From the NCBI RefSeq assembly GCF_013093415.1, contig NZ_JABFBC010000001.1, positions 682,001 through 746,000 of the forward strand: 64,000 nucleotides of DNA, read 5' to 3'. Source of the DNA: Halovulum dunhuangense. GTDB lineage: Bacteria; Pseudomonadota; Alphaproteobacteria; Rhodobacterales; Rhodobacteraceae. A program made the position numbers and the translations under genes. Position 1 is the stretch's first letter, and each line of letters begins with the position of its first letter. The notes below the pieces were generated by a model that made no database searches, was not told the DNA's origin, and saw only the letters and a program-made list of their open reading frames with translations. Positions 18,092-26,767 of this stretch are shown here, piece by piece.

Positions 18092-20470
18092 TCACCGTCC
18101 GGGGCTGCGGGTATAAACCAGCCCCATGCTGTCGCGCAGGACGATCGGCCCGCCGACATACTCCTCGCCGATGGGCGGCGCGCGCAGCGCGACTTCCCAG
18201 CCGAAGCCCTGAAGGCCCTCGATGGGCAGGGTCAGGGGGTCGAACTCCCCGGTCTCGCCACCTTCCATGTGGGTTATGGTAAAGACCTGCCGTCCGTCCG
18301 GCCCGTGCCGAAGCGAGGTGAACACCGTCCGCCCGGCCACCGGTTGAAGATAGTCGAACCGGTCCCGGGGACCGAAATTGCTGCGCAGCCACGGGTTCTC
18401 GCGCCGGAAATTGCGCAGCTTCAGCATGAAGGCGGTCTGGCGCGGCTCCAGCGTGGAGATCGAATGCGCGACGTTGCAGTAGTCGTGCATGTCGTCCATC
18501 CAGGCCCGCGCCACCTGCTTCAGGGTCGGCACGTCGAGATGCGCCGGCCCCGCAAGCCGCGGCTCCACCTCGTTGAGAAGTTTCGCGATCTGCTCCAGGT
18601 CGTATTCGGTGACCTCGACCAGCGCCGGCAGGAATTCGAAGAAACGCGCCAGTTCCTCGCGGGTCTCGAAGCCCAGTTCCTTCAGGCGTCGGAAATTGGC
18701 GGGTATGGAATAGCTGTAGGCGTCCACCTGCCATTTCAGGCTGATCGCCTCCTCGGCCACCACCTTCACGCCGTAACGGTCGTCCTGGTTGCGGATGAAG
18801 CCCCATCTGGCCCGTGCGGTGGCGTTGAGGAAATCCATCGGCACGCCCGGAAAGGCGGCATAGGTCAGCATCGACACGGCCGGATTGTCATAGGCCTTGT
18901 CGAGGATCTCCATCCGCGTCTCGCCCAGGCGGGTGTTGATGTTGAGCTTTGGGTTGACCTGTGTGCCGCGCCGCAGCGTGTCGTGGTTCGCGGTGCCCGA
19001 GATCCAGTTCGCCCCGCATTCCAGCATCTCGCGGATTCGCCAGTATTTCGACAGCCAGAAGCCATAGATGAAGGGCGTGTTATGGGCGAATGTCAGCGGC
19101 CCCCACTGAAACACGTCGGGGTCCGTCGCGGCCTGGTTGTCGATCACGGCGCGATAGGTCGAGGACAGCTCCCAGTCTTCCTGCGGCCAGGGGCGGCCAT
19201 CCTCGAAGATGAACCAGGGCCGGAAGCGGGTCCCGGCCACCTCCTGCACGATGTCGGCCATGGCCTGAAGATAGTCGTCGTCATGGCACAGGGTCTGGGT
19301 GGCTGGATCCCACCACTTGAAATCCTGTGCCCCGTCCACCCGCACGCCGTCGGCCCCGAAATCGATCTTGCGGCGCTGCATCTCGAGCAGGATCGCCCGC
19401 ACGGAGGGGTTCCGGTAGTCGAGGTTCTGGCCGTACATGTTCGGCCCGGCGAAATAATGCGCGTTGAGCGCCCGCAGCCCCTGGTTGTCGGAATGGCCGA
19501 AGACCACGTCGAGGATCAGCATCTTCGGCTTGCCGGGGAAATTGTGCAGCGTCGCGGCCAGGTCCACCAGCTCGTCCGGGCGCCCCGTTTCCAGCAGGCA
19601 GGGATTGACCGTGCCCATGCCCGCGATCACCACGTCATACCCCCAGTTGGTGGTATTGGGCCGGGTCAGCGATACTGTCAGACCGCCATCCCCGTCGGTT
19701 TCCTCCCAGAAATCGGGGCCGGTCTCGTAGACGGTCGTCGGCTCGACGGGAAGCAGCTGCACGGCATCGTAGCCCAGGTAAAGCGTATCGCCCTGTTCCA
19801 GCGGCAACCCCTGTTCGATCCGGTCGGCGAGGCGCTGGAAATGCCGGGTCAGGCTGGCCAGCGTGCCGCCCGCGGTGGCGGTGGGCACATGGATCTGGAG
19901 GATGTTCACCGGGGGGCCGAACTTGTGCGGGGTGCTGCCCCCCAACGCGGCGTAGTAGTCACCGTCGGTGCGCGCAGCCTGCATCGCGTCCAGGTCGTAC
20001 AGCTCGGCCGGGGCAAAGGCGCCGAAGGGCAGCGACATGGCCAGCGGGTCGAGGATGCGGTGCCAGTCGCCCTCGGCATCGCGCCAGGTCAGGGCGTAGA
20101 AGTCGCCCGTGCGGTCCCGCGTGCCGGCAATGGCGCCGCCGAGGACGACGAAGCTGAAGGCCTCGCAGCGGGCGACGGGGACGAGATGCCGCTCGAAGCG
20201 GATGTCCTGGTGCGACCGTGTCAGGTCGAGCGGCTCCAGGGGCGCCAGAAGTTCGAGGAAAACGTCGCCCTCGGGCACGCGGTTGTCGAGAAGCTCGGGA
20301 CACCAGAACCCGAAGCAGGCCGCATCCCCGTCCGGCCGCGCGCCCAGTCGGCGCGCGATGGCCTGCTCTGCCTCGAACCGGCTGCGGGCGGTCGTCAGCC
20401 GATCTCGGCACCAGTCGACCAGCGCCTCGGTTGCGGTGTCGTCGCGGGAGATCCGGTCTGCCAGCGCCAC
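18092..20470 (-). CDS. gghA: Glucosylglycerol hydrolase (GH13-like)
   Basis: 792-residue cytosolic glycoside hydrolase of the GghA type, which splits glucosylglycerol to glucose and glycerol when osmotic stress ends. Barrel motifs can be seen: LDVVFGHSDNQG (about 325), GADGVRVDGAQDF with the nucleophile Asp (about 375), FIFEDGRPW with the acid Glu (about 422) and SGTANHDTLRRG (about 496). The start is GTG 20468-20470, with AAGGAG 8 nt upstream; there is no good ATG. The frame remains open into galU, but this is GC-driven. It sits in one locus with ggpS, a phosphatase, gpsA and galU, which supports the call over sucrose phosphorylase or alpha-amylase. Confidence 0.88.
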   Translation of the reverse strand: MALADRISRDDTATEALVDWCRDRLTTARSRFEAEQAIARRLGARPDGDAACFGFWCPELLDNRVPEGDVFLELLAPLEPLDLTRSHQDIRFERHLVPVARCEAFSFVVLGGAIAGTRDRTGDFYALTWRDAEGDWHRILDPLAMSLPFGAFAPAELYDLDAMQAARTDGDYYAALGGSTPHKFGPPVNILQIHVPTATAGGTLASLTRHFQRLADRIEQGLPLEQGDTLYLGYDAVQLLPVEPTTVYETGPDFWEETDGDGGLTVSLTRPNTTNWGYDVVIAGMGTVNPCLLETGRPDELVDLAATLHNFPGKPKMLILDVVFGHSDNQGLRALNAHYFAGPNMYGQNLDYRNPSVRAILLEMQRRKIDFGADGVRVDGAQDFKWWDPATQTLCHDDDYLQAMADIVQEVAGTRFRPWFIFEDGRPWPQEDWELSSTYRAVIDNQAATDPDVFQWGPLTFAHNTPFIYGFWLSKYWRIREMLECGANWISGTANHDTLRRGTQVNPKLNINTRLGETRMEILDKAYDNPAVSMLTYAAFPGVPMDFLNATARARWGFIRNQDDRYGVKVVAEEAISLKWQVDAYSYSIPANFRRLKELGFETREELARFFEFLPALVEVTEYDLEQIAKLLNEVEPRLAGPAHLDVPTLKQVARAWMDDMHDYCNVAHSISTLEPRQTAFMLKLRNFRRENPWLRSNFGPRDRFDYLQPVAGRTVFTSLRHGPDGRQVFTITHMEGGETGEFDPLTLPIEGLQGFGWEVALRAPPIGEEYVGGPIVLRDSMGLVYTRSPGR

Positions 20471-20565
20471 GCGTTTCTCCTTCTGCCACCATCCCGGGCA
20501 GCGGTCTGCCCGTTCACCGACCGAGGGTAGCGCTATCGGCAAGCCGGGTTCAACCGGCGGTGGCG

Positions 20566-21462
20566 TCAGGCCGCGACAGTGGCGGGTGCGGTGCCGAGAA
20601 ACTCGGCCAGCACCTCGGCGTATTCCTCGTCCTGCGAGGCCAGGTGCAGGGTTGCCGCCAGCATTCCGGCCTTGGACCCGCAATCGAAGCGGCGGCCGCT
20701 GAAATGGAACCCGGCAAGGCCCAGCCGCTCGATCCCGCGGGCGATGGCGTCGGTCAGCTGGATCTCTCCTCCGGCGCCGGGTGCCTGGGTCGCGAGGGCT
20801 TCGAATATGGCTGCGTCTAGGATGTAGCGCCCCACCACCGCGGTGTTCGAAGGCGCCTTCTCCGGCGCCGGCTTCTCGACCATCCCCCGCGCCTGCGAGA
20901 TACGGCCCGACCTGGCGGTGACATCGAGCACGCCATAGGCGCCGGTCCGGTCCTGCGGCACGTCCATGACCGCGACCATGTGGCCGGCGCGGGCCTCGCC
21001 ATAGGCCTCGATCATCTCGGACAGGCACCCCTTCGGCCCCAGGATCAGGTCGTCGGGCAGGATCACCGCCACGGGGCCATCCAGCACATGGTCCCGCGCG
21101 CAGTTGACGGCGTGGCCGAGGCCCAGCGGTTCATCCTGCATGACGAAGAGAACCTCTGCCTCGTCATCGTCCAGCGCCGCCGCTTCGAGTTCGGCCGCGA
21201 TCCGCGCCTTGCCGCGGGCGCGCAGCGTGGCGGCAAGGTCCGCATCCGCCCGCACATGGCGTTCGATCGCGCCCTTGCTGGGATGGCTGACGAAGATCAT
21301 CCGCTCTACCCCTGCGTCCCGCGCCTCGTCGATCGCGTACTGGATCAGGGGCGTGTCGATCACGGGCAGCAGTTCCTTTGGCGTTGCCTTGGTCGCGGGC
21401 AGAAACCGCGTCCCAAGACCGGCGACCGGAAAGATGGCGGTTCTGACTGCGGCGGCTGACAT
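20566..21462 (-). CDS. galU: UTP-glucose-1-phosphate uridylyltransferase
   Basis: 298 residues; makes UDP-glucose from glucose-1-phosphate and UTP. Signature PVAGLGTRFLPATKATPKEL (12-31), with EMVE-type VEKP and a RFDCGSKAGML C-terminal motif. ATG 21460-21462 follows AAGAGGAG at a good distance. It precedes gghA by 95 bp on the same strand and is divergent from gpsA-HAD-ggpS. In this setting it could supply the glucosyl donor for GgpS, although cyanobacterial GgpS uses ADP-glucose; it also serves general polysaccharide synthesis. Confidence 0.93.
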   Translation of the reverse strand: MSAAAVRTAIFPVAGLGTRFLPATKATPKELLPVIDTPLIQYAIDEARDAGVERMIFVSHPSKGAIERHVRADADLAATLRARGKARIAAELEAAALDDDEAEVLFVMQDEPLGLGHAVNCARDHVLDGPVAVILPDDLILGPKGCLSEMIEAYGEARAGHMVAVMDVPQDRTGAYGVLDVTARSGRISQARGMVEKPAPEKAPSNTAVVGRYILDAAIFEALATQAPGAGGEIQLTDAIARGIERLGLAGFHFSGRRFDCGSKAGMLAATLHLASQDEEYAEVLAEFLGTAPATVAA

Positions 21463-21872
21463 GGGAACTCCTCTTGGTGATTATTGTAGCGAATATCGAA
21501 ACGCAATTGTTGCGGTGCACCCGAAAGGCGCTCCGGGAAACGTAAGCATTGGGCGCCGTCTGTCAACTTTTCCAGGGATGTGGATATCCCTCTGGCCCGG
21601 TTGAGAGGCGAAATGAATGCCGCTGAGGTTGGGTTGACCGCGGCATCGAAGCAGAGGAATCCCAGATAAAACTACATAATTTCAGTTATGAAGCATATTA
21701 CTTCGCACGAAGCGCGGCCTGTGCAGAATTTCAAAGGCTGTGGATATGATATCGAAAACAACGACTTTCGGCCCAATCTGTACATTTGCGCATCAATCTT
21801 GCCCCTTATGCCCATGCAGAGTGCATTCCGCGCCTGCGTTGTCGTATTGTTGCTGGATATGGGAGAGTAGCA

Positions 21873-21900
21873 TTGAATTTTGCGGCAGATTGCGTATATC
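21873..21900 (+). promoter_or_regulatory. Candidate promoter for gpsA-HAD-ggpS
   Basis: TTGAAT (21873-21878), 16-bp spacer, TATATC (21895-21900). This is the best sigma-70-like pair in the region and lies about 125 bp before the gpsA ATG. Judged by eye only. Confidence 0.4.
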
Positions 21901-21918
21901 GGGGCTCGGGCGACGTTC

Positions 21919-21938
21919 CTTGACGGGCCTTGACGGGC
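21919..21938 (+). repeat. Tandem direct repeat of CTTGACGGGC
   Basis: Two adjacent exact 10-bp copies (21919-21928, 21929-21938), just downstream of the candidate -10 of the gpsA promoter. One helical turn apart, so a dimeric regulator could bind both on the same face. Chance duplication is possible. Confidence 0.6.
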
Positions 21939-22024
21939 TGGCCATCGCCCCCGCGCCCCGTGCGCCAAGGATACTGGCTGAACCCGAAACGCGGACACGG
22001 AAAGAACAGCAAGGGACCGTCTTC

Positions 22025-23167
22025 ATGCGGATTGACAACAGGGGCGTCACGCCGGTGCCCGCAAGGGCCGAGCCCTATCGCACCATCACCGTGATCGGCG
22101 CCGGGTCCTGGGGCACGGCGCTGGCAGCGGTCGCGCGCCGCGCCGGACGCGAGGTGCGGCTGTGGGGGCGCGACCCCGATGTGATCGATGCGGTCGCCCG
22201 GCAGCGCATGAACCCGCGCCACCTGCCCGATATCGCCTTGCCCGAAGGGATCGTTGCGATCTCCGATCTTGCGACGGCGCTCGACGGGACAGAGGCAGTG
22301 CTGCTGGTCACCCCGTCCCGGACCGTTCGCGAGATCTGCGCGCAGCTGGCCCCGCACCTGCCGCAGGGGGTGCCCGTCGCGCTCTGTGCCAAGGGGATCG
22401 AGGCGGAAACCGGCCTTCTGCTGGGCGAAGTGGCGGGCAGCCTGCTGCCCGGGCACCCTGTCGGCGCGCTTTCCGGCCCTACATTCGCGGCCGAGACGGC
22501 GCGCGGCTACCCGACCGCCGTCACCGTGGCGTTCCCCTTCTCCTATGCCGACCGGCTGTCCCCGGTTCAAAGCCCCGCGGCGCGGCTGGCGATTTCGCTC
22601 AGTTCCGAGGCGTTCCGGCCCTACGTCTCGGACGATCCGGTGGGAGTCGAGATCGGCGGCGCGGTCAAGAACGTGATTGCCATTGCCTGCGGCATGATGA
22701 CCGGGGCGGGCTTCGCCGAGAATACCCGCGCTGCCCTGATCGCCCGTGGCATGGACGAGATGAAGACGCTGGCCGCCGCGCTGGGCGGGCGGCGCGAGAC
22801 GGTCACGGGCCTGTCCGGGGCAGGCGACCTGACGTTGACCTGTTCGTCCCGGACTTCGCGCAACATGTCGCTGGGCGTGCAGCTTGGACAGGGCATTCCG
22901 CGCGACCGCTGCTTCGATGGCAGGGATGTCGTGGTCGAGGGCGAGATCAACGCCCGCTCGGTGAACGACCTGGCCGCCCGCGTGGGCGTGGACATGCCGA
23001 TCTGCGAGGCGGTGTTCCGCGTCCTGACCCAGGGTGCCGATATCGGAGAGACTTTCGCCCGGCTCTGGGCCCGCCCGATCGAGGGAGAGCCCAACATGCT
23101 CGACCTGGTTCTGGACCATCCGGCCGACCCGGCCAGCATCCGCGGCTTCGGAGGACATGCAGAATGA
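22025..23167 (+). CDS. gpsA: NAD(P)-dependent glycerol-3-phosphate dehydrogenase
   Basis: 380 residues from ATG 22025; AAGGGA lies 8 nt upstream. Reduces dihydroxyacetone phosphate to sn-glycerol-3-phosphate. N-terminal nucleotide fold VIGAGSWGTALAA (23-35), substrate lysine in GAVKNVIAIACG (about 216), C-terminal GLSGAGDLTLTC. It is somewhat longer than the usual ~330 residues because of an N-terminal lead and an insertion near PFSYADRLSPVQ (about 170-190). The stop overlaps the phosphatase start (ATGA). Here it probably feeds glycerol-3-phosphate to GgpS rather than, or besides, phospholipid synthesis. Confidence 0.92.
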   Translation: MRIDNRGVTPVPARAEPYRTITVIGAGSWGTALAAVARRAGREVRLWGRDPDVIDAVARQRMNPRHLPDIALPEGIVAISDLATALDGTEAVLLVTPSRTVREICAQLAPHLPQGVPVALCAKGIEAETGLLLGEVAGSLLPGHPVGALSGPTFAAETARGYPTAVTVAFPFSYADRLSPVQSPAARLAISLSSEAFRPYVSDDPVGVEIGGAVKNVIAIACGMMTGAGFAENTRAALIARGMDEMKTLAAALGGRRETVTGLSGAGDLTLTCSSRTSRNMSLGVQLGQGIPRDRCFDGRDVVVEGEINARSVNDLAARVGVDMPICEAVFRVLTQGADIGETFARLWARPIEGEPNMLDLVLDHPADPASIRGFGGHAE

Positions 23168-23946
23168 ACGAGATGAGCGAATTGCAATCCGACCTTTCCA
23201 CGCGCGACTTCGTGCTGGCGACCGACCTGGACGGCACCTTTCTCGGCGGTTCGGACATCGACCGCCGCAGGCTTTACGACTGGATCGAGGCGCATCGCGC
23301 GACCATCGGCCTTGTCTTCGTGACCGGCCGCGATCCGGATTTCATCGTGGAGCTGTGCGAGACGCAGGGCGTGCCCTGGCCCGAATATGTGATCGGCGAT
23401 GTCGGCACGACCATCGCCCGTGTCCGCCGCGAAGCGCGACGGCTGGACCCCATCGCAGCGCTGGAGGCGGATATCGCCCGGCGCTGGGGCGACAGCGGGG
23501 CGCGGGTTCGCGAAGCGCTTGACGCGCATCCAGGGCTGACGCTTCAGCCGACCGCGTTTCGCTACCGGGTCAGCTACGATCTTGACCCAGATGCCTTTGA
23601 CGGCAGCGCGGCCGACAAGGTGGCGGCGCTGGGGCTGGATCACCTGATCTCGGACAACCGATACTTCGACGTGTTGCCGAAGGGCGTCAGCAAGGGGCCG
23701 TCGCTGCGCCGGCTGGTCGCCCATCTGGGGCTGGACGAGGGGCGGGTGCTGGCCGCGGGCGACACGCTGAACGATCATTCGATGCTGGCCTCGGGCCTCA
23801 GGGCCGTCGCCGTGGGCGGGTCCGAGCCCGCGCTGCTGGAACGGCTGGAAGAGGCGGACCACATCCACCGGGCCGAAGCCATTGGTGCTGCCGGCATCCT
23901 CGAGGCCGTGGCCGCCTTCGGCCTTCACCCAACACCGAAAGGATGA
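23164..23946 (+). CDS. HAD-IIB phosphatase, probable glucosylglycerol-phosphate phosphatase
   Basis: 260 residues. Motif I is DLDGTFLG (21-28), with nucleophile D21 and D23; motif II is FVTGR; the C-terminal motif is AAGDTLNDHSML (about 197-208). The cap resembles sucrose-phosphate phosphatase. It overlaps gpsA upstream and ggpS downstream by 4 bp each. In some gammaproteobacteria the GG-phosphate phosphatase is fused to the N-terminus of the synthase; here the same order is kept as two coupled genes. The substrate is assigned from context. Confidence 0.82.
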   Translation: MNEMSELQSDLSTRDFVLATDLDGTFLGGSDIDRRRLYDWIEAHRATIGLVFVTGRDPDFIVELCETQGVPWPEYVIGDVGTTIARVRREARRLDPIAALEADIARRWGDSGARVREALDAHPGLTLQPTAFRYRVSYDLDPDAFDGSAADKVAALGLDHLISDNRYFDVLPKGVSKGPSLRRLVAHLGLDEGRVLAAGDTLNDHSMLASGLRAVAVGGSEPALLERLEEADHIHRAEAIGAAGILEAVAAFGLHPTPKG

Positions 23947-25448
23947 ATGCCATGCCTTCCGATCTGGTCATCGTCTATCACCGCCAGCCCTATGAGGAAG
24001 TGGAGGTGGACGGCAAAATCGAGTACCGCGAGAACAAGAGCCCGAACGGCATCGTGCCGACGCTGAAAAGCTTTTTCGGCCGGGTGGACAAGGGTGCCTG
24101 GGTCGCCTGGAAGTTGGCCGAGGATACTTCGAACCCGGATTTCGACCGGGTGGTGGAGATCGAGGACAGCTACGGCGAATACACCGTCTCGCGGCTGCCG
24201 CTGACTGAGGAGCAGGTCAGGAGCTTCTACCACGTCACCTCGAAAGAGGCGTTCTGGCCGATCCTTCACAGCTTCAAGGACAAGTACAATTACGACCCCG
24301 TGGACTGGCCCACCTTCCGCGAGGTGAACTGGGCCTTCGCCGAGGCGGCCGCGGCCGAGGCGGCGCAGGGTGCCGCGGTCTGGGTGCATGACTACAACCT
24401 GTGGCTGGTGCCGGGCTATCTGCGCAAGATGCGGCCCGACCTGAAGATCAGCTTCTTCCACCACACGCCCTTCCCGGCGGCGGACATCTTCAACGTGCTG
24501 CCCTGGCGGCACGAGATCGTCGAAAGCCTGCTGGCCTGCGACGTGGTGGGCTTTCACATCCCGCGCTATGCCAACAATTTCGTGTCGGTCGCACGCAGCC
24601 TGTTCGACGTGGAGGTGACCCGGCGCGAGCGCGTGACCGACGATTTCGTCAGCCCGGGCACCGCGCTGAGCGAGCGCACGACACCGACGGAACTGGCCTA
24701 TGACGGGCGCAAGGTCGCGGTGAGCGCGTCGCCCGTCGGCGTCGATGTCGATTTCATCCTGGCCCGTGCCGGGACCGAGGCCACGGCGCAGAAGGCCGAT
24801 GCCGTGCGCACCGAGAAGGGCGACGCGCAGCTGATCCTGTCCGTCTCGCGCACCGACTACACCAAGGGCGGGGTCGAGCAGCTTCTGACCTATGAGCGGC
24901 TGCTCCAGCGGCGCCCCGAGTTGCGCGGCAAGGTGCGGCTGATGCATGTGTCGGTCAGCGCGAACCGCAACATGGCCGCCTATGGCGAGGTCCAGTCCGA
25001 GATCGAGCAGATCGCCGGGCGGATCAACGGCACCTTCGGTTCGTTCGAATGGCAGCCGGTGGCGCTGATCTCCAGCGCGATCCCGTTCGAGGATCTGATC
25101 GGCTACTATCAGGCGGCGGACGTGGCCTGGATCACCCCGCTGGCCGACGGCATGAACCTGGTGGCCAAGGAATTCGTCGCCGCGCGGACCGATGGCGACG
25201 GGGTGCTGGTGCTGTCGGAATTCGCCGGCGCGGCGGTCGAGATGTCGGCCTCGGTGCTGGTCAACCCGTTCTCGAACCGCGCCATGGACCGCGCTATCGA
25301 CACGGCCCTGTCGATGGGGCGCAAGGAACGGCAGGAGCGCATGGCGCTTCTGCGCGACGTGGTGAAGCGCTACGACATCGGCCATTGGGGGGCCGAGCAG
25401 ATGGCGCTTCTGGGCATCCCCGGCCCGGTTCCCGCCGCGGCGGAGTGA
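23943..25448 (+). CDS. ggpS: Glucosylglycerol-phosphate synthase (GT20)
   Basis: 501 residues, related to trehalose-6-phosphate synthase. It joins a nucleotide-activated glucose to glycerol-3-phosphate. The N-terminus reads LVIVYHRQPYEEVE (8-21) in place of the SNR segment of OtsA, then RENKSPNGIVPTLKSFFG, both characteristic of GgpS. Also WVHDYNLWLVPGYL, FFHHTPFPAADIFNVLPW, SRTDYTKGGVEQLL and the donor-site TPLADGMNLVAKEF. ATG 23943 overlaps the phosphatase stop; a second ATG at 23952 is possible. Last gene of the synthesis operon; it ends 6 bp from the convergent allA. Confidence 0.93.
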   Translation: MNAMPSDLVIVYHRQPYEEVEVDGKIEYRENKSPNGIVPTLKSFFGRVDKGAWVAWKLAEDTSNPDFDRVVEIEDSYGEYTVSRLPLTEEQVRSFYHVTSKEAFWPILHSFKDKYNYDPVDWPTFREVNWAFAEAAAAEAAQGAAVWVHDYNLWLVPGYLRKMRPDLKISFFHHTPFPAADIFNVLPWRHEIVESLLACDVVGFHIPRYANNFVSVARSLFDVEVTRRERVTDDFVSPGTALSERTTPTELAYDGRKVAVSASPVGVDVDFILARAGTEATAQKADAVRTEKGDAQLILSVSRTDYTKGGVEQLLTYERLLQRRPELRGKVRLMHVSVSANRNMAAYGEVQSEIEQIAGRINGTFGSFEWQPVALISSAIPFEDLIGYYQAADVAWITPLADGMNLVAKEFVAARTDGDGVLVLSEFAGAAVEMSASVLVNPFSNRAMDRAIDTALSMGRKERQERMALLRDVVKRYDIGHWGAEQMALLGIPGPVPAAAE

Positions 25449-25454
25449 GGCGCT

Positions 25455-25946
25455 TCAGCCCTCGATCACGGTGAAGGGCCGGTCGAACCAGTGTTCTTCC
25501 AGGTTGGGGCCAGGTCCGATCCGGTCGATCACGGCGAACAGCCCCGGCGCATGAAGCGGCGTCAGCACGCCATGCCAGGTGCCACGCAGGAAGTTCACCG
25601 CCTGTCCCGGATCGGTCACGAACGCGCGGGGCCTGCCGGGCCTGCCGCCCGCGTCCGGGGCAACGATCACGAGGAACGGTTGCAGGCTCATGGGCACGAA
25701 GCATTGCGCGCCGTCGGGGTGCCGTTCCACCATGTCGAGCATGTAGGGCAGGGCGCGGGGCGTCGCATCGAAGATGCTGACCCCGGCACGCCCGTCGGCG
25801 CCGAACTCCAGCCGCGCGCGATCGTGGAAGCGACCGCAAAGCCCCTGGTTGATGATCCTGTCGGGGTGGCCTGACGCCTCGAGCACGTCGCCGAAAGGGG
25901 CGAAGGCGGCGGCGGTCAGGGGTTCGGTCCGGATCTCGTGGCTCAT
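25455..25946 (-). CDS. allA: Ureidoglycolate lyase
   Basis: 163 residues; splits (S)-ureidoglycolate into glyoxylate and urea, the last step of allantoin use. Cupin-like family motifs include INQGLCGRFHDRA, MVERHPDGAQCFVPM and RGTWHGVLTPL, with DRIGPGPNLEEHWF near the C-terminus. The start ATG (25944-25946) overlaps the stop of the ureidoglycine aminohydrolase gene. Last gene of the run NCS2 permease, puuE-uraD, aminohydrolase, allA. Confidence 0.93.
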   Translation of the reverse strand: MSHEIRTEPLTAAAFAPFGDVLEASGHPDRIINQGLCGRFHDRARLEFGADGRAGVSIFDATPRALPYMLDMVERHPDGAQCFVPMSLQPFLVIVAPDAGGRPGRPRAFVTDPGQAVNFLRGTWHGVLTPLHAPGLFAVIDRIGPGPNLEEHWFDRPFTVIEG

Positions 25947-26767
25947 GCGCGCAACCGCAGCTTGGGGTGGCGGTTCACGTCCTTGTAGAGCAGGTAACGG
26001 AACGGCCCCGGCCCGGCTGCGACGCAGGCCTGCGGGCAGAAGGCGCGCAGCCACATGAAATCGCCGGCCTCCACCTCGACCCAGTCGCCGTTCAGGCGAT
26101 AGACCGCCTTGCCCTGCAGCACATAAAGTCCGTGCTCCATCACATGCGTTTCGGCAAAGGGGATGTTCCCGCCCGGCGCCAGGGTCACGATGTTCACATG
26201 CATGTCGTGGCGCAGGTCCGAGGGATCGACGAAGCGCGTCGTGGCCCAGGCGCCGTCGGTGTCGGGCATGGGGATCGGCGCGACCTTCGTCTCGTCCGCG
26301 AAAAAGGGCTCGGGCTTCTCGATGCCGGGGGCAGGCTCCCACGCCTTGCGCACCCAGTGAAAGGTGGCGGGCGCGTCGCCGTGGTTCCACACCTCGTAGC
26401 CCGTTCCGGCCGGGACATAGGCATAGCCGCCCGGACCCAGGGCCCGCGTCTCGCCGCCAAGGGTCACGGTCAGGGTGCCGCCCACGACGAAGATGACCGC
26501 CTGCGCCCCGGGGTCCACCTCCGGATTGCTGCTGCCGCCGCCCGGGGCCACCTCCATGATCGTCTGGGAAAACGTCTCGGCAAAGCCCGACAGGGGGCGC
26601 GCGATGATCCAGCCGCGGGTCTTTTCCCAGCCGGGGAAGCAGCTGGTGACGATGTCGCGCAGCACGCCCTTGGGGATCACCGCATAGGCGGTGGTAAGGA
26701 TGGCGCGGTCGGTCATAACGTCGGTCTGCGGCGGCAGGCCCGCGACGGGCAGGGCATAGGTCGTCAT
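25943..26767 (-). CDS. (S)-ureidoglycine aminohydrolase
   Basis: 274-residue bicupin, which turns (S)-ureidoglycine into (S)-ureidoglycolate and ammonia (UGHY/AllE family). Two cupin halves: about 65-150, and about 185-270 with FAETHVMEHGLYVLQGKAVYR, where H, E and H are metal ligands (the motif is longer than shown only by context). MEVAPGGGSSNPEVDPGAQ starts the first half. Overlaps allA and puuE by 4 bp each. Its product is the AllA substrate, so the order matches the pathway. Confidence 0.9.
   Translation of the reverse strand: MTTYALPVAGLPPQTDVMTDRAILTTAYAVIPKGVLRDIVTSCFPGWEKTRGWIIARPLSGFAETFSQTIMEVAPGGGSSNPEVDPGAQAVIFVVGGTLTVTLGGETRALGPGGYAYVPAGTGYEVWNHGDAPATFHWVRKAWEPAPGIEKPEPFFADETKVAPIPMPDTDGAWATTRFVDPSDLRHDMHVNIVTLAPGGNIPFAETHVMEHGLYVLQGKAVYRLNGDWVEVEAGDFMWLRAFCPQACVAAGPGPFRYLLYKDVNRHPKLRLRA

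Larger units (their letters stand above)
21463..22024. promoter_or_regulatory. 562-bp AT-richer intergenic region of the glucosylglycerol locus
   Basis: Longest non-coding stretch in the window, between divergent galU and gpsA. Bases about 21660-21900 are clearly AT-rich compared with the genes. It holds one good promoter candidate for gpsA and a tandem 10-bp repeat (listed separately). Open frames inside it are short and lack coding character. Its size suits a regulated, probably salt-responsive, divergent promoter; that is inference. Confidence 0.6.

Noticed and set aside
16886-20530. A 1214-residue plus-strand open frame across the ATPase and gghA genes
   Set aside because: Antisense to two clear genes, rich in Arg, Gly, His and Pro with no domain; a by-product of high GC at third codon positions. 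The same holds for the long frames at 4736-6616 (-), 56257-58197 (-) and 58277-60724 (-).
18092-21028. A 978-residue version of GghA starting inside galU
   Set aside because: The added N-terminal part is antisense-like low-complexity sequence in another frame of galU. A GTG with a good ribosome site at 20470 gives the right protein.
23943-25448. Trehalose-6-phosphate synthase (OtsA)
   Set aside because: The N-terminal segment has YHRQPYEE instead of the SNR motif, and the gene is coupled to gpsA and lies opposite a glucosylglycerol hydrolase, all favouring GgpS.
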